DNA from: Bolinopsis microptera
Taxonomy: Eukaryota; Ctenophora; Tentaculata; Lobata; Bolinopsidae
Length of the DNA stretch: 28,239 bases
Assembly (NCBI RefSeq): GCF_026151205.1
Contig: NW_026971851.1
Span: 1-28,239, forward strand
Direction: 5' to 3'
In this document: piece by piece, positions 8,807-18,437 of the stretch
Numbering within the stretch: position 1 is the stretch's first letter
How the letters are laid out: each line of letters starts with the position of its first letter
The notes under the pieces: generated by a model
What the model saw: the letters and a program-made list of their open reading frames with translations, nothing else
Database searches by the model: none
What the model was told of the DNA's origin: nothing
Made by a program: the position numbers and the translations under genes

Positions 8807-8968
8807 CTCAAACGTCTCAGTAAGAGTCTTGTTGTCATGGCACTGCTTCACAAATCTGAGAGATCTGGGTGAACCGTGAGAGGAGGAGGAGTAGGGCGAG
8901 AGATCAGAGGGTGTTGAGGGGGGTAGGAGTGTGAGTAGTAGTAACCATACCGTCACATGGTTAAACAT
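8807..8968 (-). CDS. NAGPA: NAGPA-like phosphodiester glycosidase, exon 1 with signal peptide
   Basis: Minus-strand start ATG at 8968; 54 codons to a GAG|GTTTGC donor, phase 0. The first 20 residues are a signal peptide (MFNHVTVWLLLLTLLPPSTP). Then SDLSPY, a Ser-rich stretch, RSLRFVKQCHD and TLTETFE follow. The DLxPY...R...C pattern resembles the start of mature vertebrate NAGPA (DLLLPYP...RDC). The phase agrees with the acceptor at 4307. The donor departs from consensus after GT, so the boundary is less certain than the other splice sites. The link to exons 2-4 rests on this pattern, phase and the absence of another minus-strand gene in between. Confidence 0.72.
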
Positions 8969-9412
8969 CTATCATCCTATTGTTGTAGTTACAGGTGTTA
9001 CAGGCTCTTAAAAGGTGTTACAGGTCCATTACAATGTACATTTTTTTTCTAATCTACGTAATATTGATCTAAAAGGGGATAATTGGTTGAAATTTACTAA
9101 GAAAATTGGCTTCTTTGTTAAAAAAGGGATGTAAAGACTGATTTTTGAATGGCGATTATTAAATTTGTATTTTTCTTTTACCAATCATCAGCAAACCCCT
9201 CAAACTTAACTTAGTTTACCATCGAATTTGCCGACAGTCAATGTGGTACAACCAAGTTGAATGATTGGGTGGTTGTTTATGGGCCGCATAGAATATGTCG
9301 AATGCTAATTATTTCTTCTAGCAGCATGAATGTTGAACAAATAGTAGTGTTGAAAATATTGGAAACTAACATTCGACACTTATTGACTAGAACTGCTGTT
9401 TTCTTTAACTAT
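8969..9412. other. Intergenic DNA upstream of the NAGPA-like gene
   Basis: This would hold the promoter of the NAGPA-like gene, read leftward. I see no clear TATA box or recognised motif. Short open frames here look accidental. Confidence 0.4.
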
Positions 9413-9556
9413 GTGCGTAAGTCACATTTTGGGATTTTTCAAATTTTTGAGTTATTTATTTTACCTTTGTTTTCAGTAAGAGAACTGTGTGCGTAAGTCA
9501 CATTTTTCAAATTTTTGAGTTATTTATTTAACCTTTGTTTTTGGTTAGAGAACTGT
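9413..9556. repeat. 76-bp tandem duplication
   Basis: Two copies (start 9413 and 9489) share GTGCGTAAGTCACATTTT, TCAAATTTTTGAGTTATTTA and AGAGAACTGT. The second copy has a small deletion. Confidence 0.9.
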
Positions 9557-9805
9557 TCCGAAAAACCTTAAAATTTGGGGGAAGGATATACTGTTATAAA
9601 TCGGGTGTACGAGTTATTCGAACTTTCGCTTTTAAGCAATAAAACACAAATATGCTAAGTTTGCAAGCTAACCCACGAATAAATAACATACTTTCACATT
9701 TAAAAGATCCTAAAGGCTAAAAATCTTCGAGCTATGCGGCACTGGTTCGACTGAGTGCAGCACTGCACGTGACCTGCGCGCACCACGTGACACAACACGT
9801 GATCT
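9557..9805. other. 3' flank of the NDK exon with three CACGTG sites
   Basis: CACGTG palindromes at 9766-9771, 9784-9789 and 9796-9801 lie within 36 bp, next to the stop codon of the NDK exon. CACGTG is the core site of Myc/Max, USF and MITF/TFE-type factors. The position is 3' of the exon, so any role is inference. Confidence 0.45.
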
Positions 9806-10005
9806 TTATTCGTAGATGTGGACGGAGTTAGACTGGACGTAGCTCTGTACCTCACCTTCCCCGAACCACATTGCAATCTCCTTCTCAGCGTTCTCCACGG
9901 AGTCGCTGCCGTGACAGATGTTCTTACCCATATCGATACAGTAGTCTCCTCGGATGCTACCAGGTTTGGAGTTCAGAGGGTTTGTCTCACCCAACATTTG
10001 TCGTC
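9806..10005 (-). CDS. NME: Nucleoside diphosphate kinase, terminal exon
   Basis: The minus-strand exon begins after CTATTTCAG, phase 1 (split Gly), and ends with TAA at 9806. It encodes [10 protein letters not shown], then [15 protein letters not shown], then [20 protein letters not shown], and ends in IYE. This is the invariant C-terminal third of group I NDP kinases (NME1/2), which transfer phosphate from ATP to other nucleoside diphosphates. The active-site histidine is in NICHGSDS, and the Arg in SIRGD and Asn in KNICHG are the expected nucleotide-binding positions. The exon appears intact. I found none of the preceding exons (ERTFxxxKPDGVQR, the WEG segment) up to the next gene, so they lie beyond a long intron or are missing. 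Confidence 0.92.
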
Positions 10006-10075
10006 CTGAAATAGGAGGTGGTAAAGCTGCTCCTAGAGTACTGAAATAGGAGGTAGTAAAGCTGCTGCTAGAGTT
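10006..10075 (-). repeat. 35-bp tandem duplication containing the splice acceptor
   Basis: Two 35-bp copies (starting 10006 and 10041) each carry CTGAAATAGGAGGT on the plus strand. The minus strand therefore has two CTATTTCAG acceptors 35 nt apart in front of the NDK exon. The proximal one restores the NDK frame. Confidence 0.85.
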
Positions 10076-10674
10076 AATTGACGGTTGTGATTCAAAATTA
10101 TCATTTTAAAAACCCCTACTTAACTCAAACTCAGATATTTGGCGGTTTTTTCCTTTCCACGCGGTTCTACTGTTAATATATAAATACATCCTCTCCAACT
10201 TGTATTAGTACACTACTTTATTCACACCAGTCATTTCACTACATTAAACTGATTGAGGTTATGCCCTTTGTACATGCTGAAGCGATATGCTATGATGAGT
10301 GGAATATGAGTTAGGATCAGTTTGGTCCGTTTCATGGCAAAAACATTTATATATAAATACATATAAATTGTACATCCCGTTAAAACAGATTTCAATATAT
10401 ACATTGTATATTGTACAGCAATATTTGTGTCTCGGTAGTGCTAAAGTGCTAGTTCCTTTGTATGATCACAGCAGATACTCATTACTCAATAGTCTTATTC
10501 GTACACATCACTAAGTCAAAGTAAAGTGCAGAGAAATTATTTCACGTGTCTGAGATTAATAATTGTGAGTAGGTAAAATATGAAGAATGAGACATTTTAG
10601 AATGAGTAATTAGATTAGATTTAATGAAATCTAAAAATTTTACGCATTCTCTGCAGTTCCAGTAGATACTTGAG
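10076..10674. other. Presumed NDK intron or intergenic DNA, no gene seen
   Basis: AT-rich with scattered short open frames that carry no recognisable protein. No NDK exon is found on the minus strand. Confidence 0.4.
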
Positions 10675-10740
10675 TCAGTCTTTTTGCCGGCGTTCAACAA
10701 TTTTTTCAACACTATCGAGGAAATCAGCTGCATTTTTTCT
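10675..10740 (-). CDS. Possible short terminal exon of unknown gene
   Basis: Behind a T-rich stretch ending TTTTATCTAG, the minus strand is open for about 20 codons, reading EKNAADFLDSVEKIVERRQ and two more residues to a stop. The composition is that of an amphipathic helix and unlike the surrounding AT-rich DNA. There is no identified partner exon and no family match, so this may be chance. Confidence 0.25.
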   Translation of the reverse strand, partial: RKNAADFLDSVEKIVERRQKD

Positions 10741-10932
10741 CTAGATAAAACAACAGAATAGCAATAATGATGCTCTGGATAACTATGTTTTGGTCATTAA
10801 TGTGGCATATTATTATCAAACACAAAAGCTTTGAAAGTATTTAAGCTGTTGGTAAGAAGAAGGGTTTTAGTTTCGGTAACACGATCAATGCACTACAACG
10901 CATACTGACTTTATGAAAATTCAAGGGGGGGG

Positions 10933-11016
10933 TCCAACTACAAAAAATACGAATACGAATTTCAAATTTTAGGGGTGCGTTCGTATTAATTCGTATTAAT
11001 TCGTATTTTTTACCAA
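10933..11016. repeat. Left terminal hairpin of element 2
   Basis: AAAAAATACGAATACGAAT, a loop with TTTTAGGGGTGCG, then ATTCGTATTAATTCGTATT and TTCGTATTTTTT can pair as a stem of reiterated TTCGTATT units. Confidence 0.85.
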
Positions 11017-11495
11017 AATTTTTTTACTCTTGAAATAACGAAATATCCCAGAGAAATGGATCTATAAATCCATTGGTATTCTCCGTTGTATCTTTGTATA
11101 TTACACTGTATGACATCAGAGAAGGTAAATAAGACGCAGCAAAACTGGTGAACAAATGAAAATACAATACTACGATTACCTACTAATTAATAATTGGAGT
11201 TTAGCTGCTTGTCAATCTCACGTAAGCGTGTGTGTCAAAATCACTGGGATATTATCACAATTCAGATAATATTATGATGTATTAATTGTGATTTATAAAG
11301 GTCTTTGAATGCTACATCACAGAATATTATTGCCAAATACGCATTACGCATACTTTTAAAATCTGGTAAGTTGGGTCCCTACTTCCTAAAACGAAATTTA
11401 ATCAGCTTCGGCTGAACCCATTATATATTATAATATATAGACTATATATAATGGCAACAGCTTAATTTCCTTAGGATTAAAAATAGAGAAAAACT
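11017..11495. other. Non-coding left interior of element 2
   Basis: No coding stretch. An AT-rich inverted repeat at 11418-11454 (CCATTATATAT and its complement) could form a small hairpin near the 3' side of the coding remnant. Confidence 0.4.
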
Positions 11496-12500
11496 TCAAA
11501 TTCTCTTAGTGATCTTCAAAACTTCTTTTGATAGGAAAATCTTACCATCTACATCAGACTTCACCCAAACATGATAGTTCTGATGGGTAGAACAAAAGGA
11601 GTTAGTGGGTACACAGCAGACAGACGACCTGTCAGCCTTGCTGAATATATGCGATGTTGACATGAACAGAGCCGGAGCCTGCCCGCGGAACTTGACAGCT
11701 TGCTTGAATTTTTTCTTGTCGAACCAGCCCTTGTCACCAACTGATACACGTTTACAGTCTATTCCAAACGATTCACATGGCCAAGAAAGTGACACCCTGG
11801 CGATACTGTAGCCTTTGATTCTCCTTTGGCGTGTATGACCTGCCATCGATGACCGACTGTCGTTCATGAACGTCTCAGCAGCAGTATCAACATGGTACCA
11901 ACGGCCGTGGCCGCCGGTTGTGAGAACTCCAGTTGACTGGTTATAAATCTCCATTCATCATCATCATCATTGGGAGCCTCAAGCTCAACCTCTTCCCTGT
12001 CATCATCATCAACTAGAGTGTAACAGTCGGGTTCAGTAGCTTTGTGTGAGCACGAATCATATCCTTCCCCATGTCGATGCCTTTCCTGAGTGCTTTCCTA
12101 AGTTTCTTGAGGCTGGTGTCTCTGCCATTGTACACCCGTGTTTGGTTGGGATTGGGAATCAGTGTCTTCCCCCGAGTGTGTGCAACGTCATGCGCAACAA
12201 GATGGCTGCCTTTCGCATCAAGCTCAAGGCACCGATTTTTCCTTGCTGCCCCGTGCACAACCAAAGCACTCGATAGGTTCGTCTGGCGTCCTTTGCGGAA
12301 GCCAGTGCGAAGGAAAGCAAACAATTGTTCGCAAGAGTCGGAAACAAAATGCCATGGAGCAATATCACAGTCCTTGTACTTAGTTGCACATTGGACTAGA
12401 TAATGAACCATCCCTTCAAGGCCAGTTATAAGGTCCTGGAACGTTGGAGCCGTGATAAAGTGTTTACCTTTAGCCTTCCATTTTTTCGCAAACATGATCC
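11496..12500 (-). pseudogene. Broken coding region of element 2, possible transposase C-terminus
   Basis: Read leftward, the first part (12500 to 12013) includes SDSCEQLFAFLR, GRQTNLSSALVVHG and KKLRKALRKGIDMGKD, then a TAG. A second frame supplies an acidic stretch (VDDDDREEVELEAPNDDDDE). A third frame (11954 to 11496) supplies RIKGYSIARVSLSWPC, SVGDKGWFDKKKFKQA and YHVWVKSDVDG. At least two frame changes are needed, so it is a pseudogene or contains an unseen intron. The N-terminal side stops exactly at the satellite. The SDSxEQxFAFLR stretch resembles the acidic, late part of RNase-H-fold transposases, but I cannot name a family. Position within a flanked TIR element is the main reason to suspect a transposase. 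Confidence 0.5.
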
Positions 12501-12504
12501 CCTG

Positions 12505-15500
12505 AAGAGGAGGAGGAGAACTGAGGAGGAGGAGGAAAAGGAAGAGGAGGAGGACTGACGAAGACTGAAGAGGAAGGGGAGGAGGACGAGGACGAGGAGA
12601 AGGAGGAGGACGAGGAGGACTGAGAAGGAAGACGAGGACGAGGAGGACGACCATGAGGAGGACTGTGGAGGGGAGGAGAACTGGGGGATGACTGAAGAGG
12701 AGAAGGACGAGGAGGACTGATGACTGAGGACTAGAGCGAGGACGAGGAGGAGAACGACTGATAAGAAGGAGAAGGAGGAGGAGGAGGACTGGGGAAGGAC
12801 TGATGAGGAGGAGGTCTAAACAAGAGGAGGACTGAGGACGAGGAGGACTGAGAAGGAAGACGGGGACGAGGAAGACGACTATGAGGAGGACTGAGGACGA
12901 GGACTGAGGACGACTGAGGATGGGGAGGAGAACTGGGGGGATGACTGAGGAGGAGAAGGACTGAGGACGACTGAGGAGGAGGAGGAGGAGTAAAAGGATG
13001 AGGACTAAGGACGAGGAGGACTGAGGACTGAGCACGAGGAGGAGGCCGACTGATAAGAAGGAGGAGGAGGACTGGGGAAGGACTGATGAGAAGGAGGTCT
13101 GGGGGAGGACTGAGGAGGAGGAGGATGACTGAGGAGGAGAAGGAGGAGGGGGAGGAGACTGAGGAGGAGGACTGGGGGAGGACTGAGGAGGAGGAGGACT
13201 GAGGAAGGAGGAGGAGGACTGAGGAGGAGGAGGACTGGGGGAGGACTGATGAGGAGGAGGACTGGGGGAGGACTGAGGAGGAGGAAGAGGACTGTGGAGG
13301 AGGATGTGGAGAAGGACTCAGGAGGAGGACTCAGGAGGAGGACTGAGGAGGAAGAGGAGGACTAAGGACGAGAACGAGGACGACTATGAAGAGGACTCAG
13401 GAGGAGGACTCAGGAGGAGGAGAAGGAATACTTAAGAGGAGGAGAAGGAGGACTGATAAGAAGGAGGAGGAGGACTCAGGAGGAGGGGAGGACTCAGGAG
13501 GAAAACTCAGGAGGAAGAAGACTTAGGAGGAGGAGAAGGAGGAGGAGGAGGAGGAGGACTGGGAAGGACTGATGAGAAGGAGGTCTAAATACGAGGAGGA
13601 CTGAGGACGGGGAGGACTGAGAAAGAAGGCGAGGAGGAGAAGGACGACTATGAGAAGGACTGAGGACGAGGACTGAGGAGGGGAGGAGAACTGGGGGATG
13701 AGGAGGACTGGGGTTGGACTGATGAGGAGGAGGTATGGGGGGGGGGACTGAGGAGGAGGAGGATGACTCAGGAGGAGGGACTGAGGAGGAGGAGGAGGAC
13801 TAAGGACGAGAACGACTATGAAGAGGACTGAGGAGGAGGACTGATGAGGAGGAGAAGGAAGAGGAGAAGGAGGAGGAGGATGAGGAGGAGAAGGAGGAGG
13901 GGGAGTAGACTGAGGAGGAATTGGGGAGGACTGAGGAAGGAGGAGGAGGACTGAGGAGGAGGAGGAGGACTGGAGGAGGAGGTGGAGGAGGAGGACTGGG
14001 GAGGACTGATGAGGATGAGGACTGATGAGGAGAAGGACTGGGGGAGGACTGAGGAGGAGGAAGAGGACTGTGGAGGAGGATGAGGAGGAGGACTCAGGAG
14101 AAGGACTGAGGAGGATGACTGAGGAGGAGGAGGAGGACTAAGGACGAGAACGAGGACGACTATAAAGAGGACTGAGGAGGAGGACTGATGAGGAGGAGAA
14201 GGAAGAGGAGAAGGAGGAGGAGGATGAGGAGGAGAATGAGGAGGGGGAGGAGATTGAGGAGGAATGGGGGAGGACTGAGGAGGAGGACTGAGGAAGGAGG
14301 AGGAGGACTGAGGAGGAGGAGGAGGACTGAGGAGGAGGGGAGGACTCAGGAGGAAAACTCAGGAGGAAGAAGACTTAGGAGGAGGAGAAGGAGGAGGAGG
14401 AGGAGGAGGACTGGGAAGGACTGATGAGAAGGAGGTCTAAATACGAGGAGGACTGAGGACGGGGGAGGACTGAGAAAGAAGGCGAGGAGGAGAAGGACGA
14501 CTATGAGAAGGACTGAGGACGAGGACTGAGGAGGGGAGGAGACTGGGGGATGAGGAGGACTGGGGTTGGACTGATGAGGAGGAGGTATGGGGGGGGGACT
14601 GAGGAGGAGGAGGATGACTCAGGAGGAGGACTGAGGAGGAGGAGGAGGACTAAGGACGAGAACGACTATGAAGAGGACTGAGGAGGAGGACTGATGAGGA
14701 GGAGAAGGAAGAGGAGAAGGAGGAGGAGGATGAGGAGGAGAAGGAGGAGGGGGAGTAGACTGAGGAGGAATTGGGGAGGACTGAGGAAGGAGGAGGAGGA
14801 CTGAGGAGGAGGAGGAGGACTGAGGAGGAGGAGGAGGAGGAGGACTGGGGAGGACTGATGAGGATGAGGACTGATGAGGAGAAGGACTGGGGGAGGACTG
14901 AGGAGGAGGAAGAGGACTGTTGGAGGAGGATGAGGGAGGAGGACTCAGGAGAAGGGACTGAGGGAGGATGACTGAGGAGGAGGAGGAGGACTAAGGACGA
15001 GAACGAGGACGACCTATAAGAGGACTGAGGAGGAGGACTGATGAGGAGGAGAAGGAAGAGGAGAAGGAGGAGGAGGATGATGGAGGAGAATGAGGAGGGG
15101 GAGGAGATTGAGGAGGAATGGGGGAGGACTGAGGGAGGAGGACTGTGGAAGGAGGAGGAGGACTGAGGGAGGAGGAGGAGGACTGAGGAGGAGGAGGACT
15201 GGGGGAGGACTGATGAGGAGGAGGACTGGGGGAGGACTGAGGAGGAGGAAGAGGACTGTGGAGGAGGATGAGGAGGAGGACTCAGGAGGAGGACTCAGGA
15301 GGAGGAGGAGGACCTAAGGGACGAGGATACGAGGACGACTATATAAAGACGGACTGAGGAGGAGGACTGAGGGGGAGGGGGAAAAGAAGAGGGAAAGGAG
15401 GAGGAGGGGATTGAGGTCTGGGGGGAGGAGGAGGAGGAAGGAATCAGTAGGAGGAGAGAGGAATACTTAAGAGGAGGAGAAGGAGGACTGATGAGACGGA

Positions 15501-16398
15501 GGAGGAGGACTGAAGAGGACTCAGGAGGAAGAAGACTTATGAGGATGAGAAGGAGGAGGAGGAGGAGGATTGGGAAGGACTGATGAGAAGGAGGTCTAAA
15601 GACGAGGAGGACTGAGGACGAGGACTGAGGAGGGGGAGGAGAACTGGGGGGGATGAACTGAGGAAGAGAAGGACTGAGGAGGACTGAGGAGGAGGAGGAG
15701 GAGTAAAAGGATGATGGACTAAGGACGAGGAGGACCTGAGGACCGAGAGCGAGGACGAGGAGGAGGCCCGACTGATAAGAAGGAGAAGGAGGAGGATGAG
15801 GAGGACTGGGGAAGGGCTGGGAGAGGACTGAGGAGGAGGAGGACTGTGGAGGAGGAGGACTCAGGAGGAGGACTCAGGAGGAGGACTGAGGAGGAGGAGG
15901 ACTCAGGAGGAGGACTGAGGAGGAGGAGGACTGTGGAGGAGGAGGACTCAGGAGGAGGACTCAGGAGGAGGACTCAGGAGGAGGACTCAGGAGGAGGACT
16001 CAGGGAGGAGGAGGACTGTGAGGAGTGAGGAGACTCAGGAGGAGGACTCAGGAGGAGGACTGAGGAGGAGGATGAGGAGGACTAAGGACAAGAACGAGGA
16101 CGACTATGAAGAGGACTGAGGAGGAGGACTGATGAGGAGGAGAAGGAAGAGAAGAAGGAGGAGGAGGATGAGGACTGGGGAGGAGGAGGATTAGGAGGAG
16201 CACTCAGGAGGAGGAGGAGGAATACTTAAGAGGAGGACTGGTGAGAAGGAGGAGGAGGACTGAGGAGGAGGAGGAGGAGGAGGACTCAGAGGACTCAGGA
16301 GGAAGAAGACTTAGGAGGAGAAGAAGGAGGAGGAGGAAGACTCAGGAGGAAGAAGACTTAGGATGAGGAGGAGGAGGAAGACTGAGGAGGAGGACTCA
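12505..16398. repeat. 3.9-kb GA-rich satellite with higher-order structure
   Basis: Degenerate GAGGAGGACT, GACGAGGACT and (GAG)n units. Larger blocks recur: AGGTCTAAATACGAGGAGG at 13581 and 14433 (852 bp apart), then a variant at 15592. A second marker (GACGAGAACGACTATGAAG) recurs at the same 852-bp offset (about 13805 and 14656). Open frames on both strands in this region are repeat artefacts of Glu/Arg/Gly or Ser/Pro/Leu. Confidence 0.95.
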
Positions 16399-16848
16399 AG
16401 CCAATAATAAGCATGTGTCACGATACAAATGTACTTGACTATAAATTTAAGGTGCAGTGTACTATAGTGATATTATGGTATGTTTAAAGACCGGACCACA
16501 AAATATAACCCGGTACCTAGTGTTGTACTAAAACATAATAACAAGTAACAGGGATAAAATCAATGAGCATAAACAATCGATTTCACAAGAGGCGAAAGCA
16601 CTCGGGTCTGGGAGTACATGATAACTCCAACTAGTAGTGAGCATACTAGCCCCTGCAGTGGAAAAACACATAAAACATACTAATGGAATGTCCAATTGGT
16701 TTGTTTTCTCATCACAATATATAGCATACGTATTATGTAGGGGTTCTGGTTGAATTATATCACTTCTGAGAGGTTTTGGAGATCGATTCTGTAAATTTCT
16801 CAATTCCGATTTTAACCTCATCAACCCTCATATCAGAAATCGGGTTGG
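16399..16848. other. Right interior of element 2, weak coding potential only
   Basis: A minus-strand frame of 98 codons (16528-16824) includes RSPKPLRSDIIQPEP and two Cys-rich parts. It has no recognised family and could be a remnant of the N-terminal half of the element's protein or chance. Confidence 0.3.
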
Positions 16849-16867
16849 ACCACCACCCCCCCCCACC

Positions 16868-16898
<31 letters not shown>
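16849..16898. repeat. Long C run
   Basis: CCACC interruptions followed by 30 uninterrupted C (16869-16898). Such a tract can form an i-motif, with a G-quadruplex on the other strand, and its length is unreliable in any assembly. Confidence 0.9.
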
Positions 16899-17157
16899 AG
16901 TTAAATGGACCAATTTCCAATAAAACATAAAATGGATCACAATATATCCCAAATTTTAATAAAAACCGATAAAAAGGGAGCGAATTTCAAAATTTTATGA
17001 GGGTTCATCGTTTTTGTTGTTGCACCCCCAGGTTTTATGTATGATACATGATGGTTTACATATTATTTCAATGTTTCTTCACTGCTATGTTGAGCTTAGA
17101 TATGATTAATTACGAAGATGTGTGATCTTCTATTTATCAAAATGACGATTTGTAAAA

Positions 17158-17241
17158 AATACGAAAAAATACGAAAAAATACGAATACGAATTTGAAATT
17201 TTAGGGGTGCGTTCGTATTTTTTGTAGTTGGACCCCCCCCC
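17158..17241. repeat. Right terminal hairpin and C run of element 2
   Basis: Reiterated AAAAAATACGAA, TACGAATTTGAAATTTTAGG and GTGCG, then TTCGTATTTTTT. The loop is in the same orientation as at the left end. Confidence 0.85.
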
Positions 17242-17576
17242 ATTCAATGCGGTCTACCATAGAAAATGTCATTGTTTTCTGTCACGTTTCGTTAATTCAA
17301 GTTACGAATAATGACAAATTTAACATTACACTAGAAAGCTTTTACATTATTTTTAGTTAAGTTTTGTAAGTCCTGTATTATTTGTCCGTCTCGTTGGTCT
17401 GATACTATAATAATTTCACTCCTCGACAACGGCTTTTCGTCCAGAAATTGTGAAATTATTGTCAGTCATAATTTGCAGGAGCGTCTCCTTGTTGAAGTTT
17501 TCTTTGCGTAATTATTCGTTGTTTATTTTTGTTTGATTCCACTGTTATCTAAAGCGATGTGAACAAGTCTCCTAAA

Positions 17577-17643
17577 ATGTGGATCAGTTTGACGCTAGTG
17601 ATTGTTCTTATACGGATGGGAAACCTGTGCCTTGGATCAACAG
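17577..17643 (+). CDS. Secreted CCP-domain protein, exon 1 (signal peptide)
   Basis: ATG after AAAA opens a 22-codon frame encoding a signal peptide (MWISLTLVIVLIRMGNLCLG) and then ST. It ends ACAG|GTTTAT, phase 1. The next exon in phase begins 201 bp downstream. Confidence 0.75.
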
Positions 17644-17844
17644 GTTTATCATTCTTAATACAAATAGTTCTTAATAAAAAGGATTTACAGATATCATTTG
17701 GTTAGCTGGACTTTCGTTAACTCAAGAAAGAGATCACGTCGATTAATATTTTATAAGGGTAGTACACGATACAAATTTTGAAGTACATTTTTATGTATTT
17801 ATGTTGTAATCGAATATTTGATATTTACCCACTATATTTCACAG

Positions 17845-18309
17845 GTTGGATTAGTCCACAATTACAACAGAGCTACAACCTAGAGTTAAGTCAAACCCTG
17901 GAACTAAAGACCACCATGAATCAGGTTGAAGCCCCCATAACCGTTTATTTTATTTTCCCCGAAGACGAAACTCAGTACATCAACTTCAAATGCACGGATC
18001 TTAACTCAAGCAGATGGATCCTCGTGATCACTCGATGCATGACTGACTCGTGGGATGCGGCCCAGCCCCTGAATGGAGTTTCAAGTGACCAGATAAAAGT
18101 GTGGCGAATCACACGAACAGAGACCAGCTTGCTAGTGGAGTGCAATGGTGTGACCGTCCTTATCTTCAACTTCGCGAGTGACTACAAGAACAGTTTCTCG
18201 AGCTGTCATAGCTTGTGGACTAGTCATTCCACAGCGATCAAGTTTAACTGGAGTGGCGGATTGTATAAAAACAACGGGCATTTGTCCATGAGAACAGCTG
18301 TAAATCAGG
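17845..18309 (+). CDS. Secreted CCP-domain protein, exon 2 (unassigned beta-rich domain)
   Basis: Acceptor TATTTCACAG and donor G|GTATAT, phase 1 on both sides, 155 codons. The encoded domain starts WISPQLQQSYNLELSQTLEL. It carries a Cys pair around CTDLNSSRW and VITRCM, then IKVWRITRTETSLLVECNG, VTVLIFNF, a further Cys before LW, and AIKFNWSGG. The pattern W-x(2)-x-R-T-x-T-S-L-x-V-x-C-N-G-V is typical of a compact beta-sandwich module. I have the impression of similar modules in other invertebrate secreted proteins but cannot give a family name. The reading frame is fully open and codon use is even, so the exon is well supported. Confidence 0.85.
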
Positions 18310-18437
18310 GTATATATTTTGTTAACATTCATTAAGTAATTTTGGTTTACAGCGTTTTGGTTTGATATTATAATAAACACCTATTGTCCGAGATAAGATT
18401 TGCCTTATTTATGATCGTCATTATACTTATCATAAAG

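Larger units (their letters stand above)
10925..17241. mobile_element. G-run-terminated element 2, 6.3 kb, with 6-bp target duplication
   Basis: The unit starts with eight G then TCCAACTACAAAAAATACGAA. It ends with the inverse TTCGTATTTTTTGTAGTTGGA and nine C. Perfect direct repeats ATTCAA (10919-10924 and 17242-17247) flank it. Inside are a terminal hairpin at each end, a broken minus-strand coding region (11496-12500), 3.9 kb of GA-rich satellite and a long C run. Its architecture matches element 1: G/C-run ends, 6-bp duplication, reiterated-stem hairpins with loops in direct orientation, and the same satellite. It does not match any superfamily I recognise. Confidence 0.75.

Noticed and set aside
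9257-9496. 79-codon plus-strand frame
   Set aside because: Runs through a tandem duplication, hydrophobic and AT-driven, no homology recognised.
9818-10009. Plus-strand frame opposite the NDK exon
   Set aside because: Shadow of the NDK coding sequence.
12505-16028. Arg/Glu/Gly-rich open frames and a Ser/Leu-rich N-terminal extension of the minus-strand frame
   Set aside because: Satellite artefacts; the extension is simply the repeat read into the coding remnant at 11496-12500.
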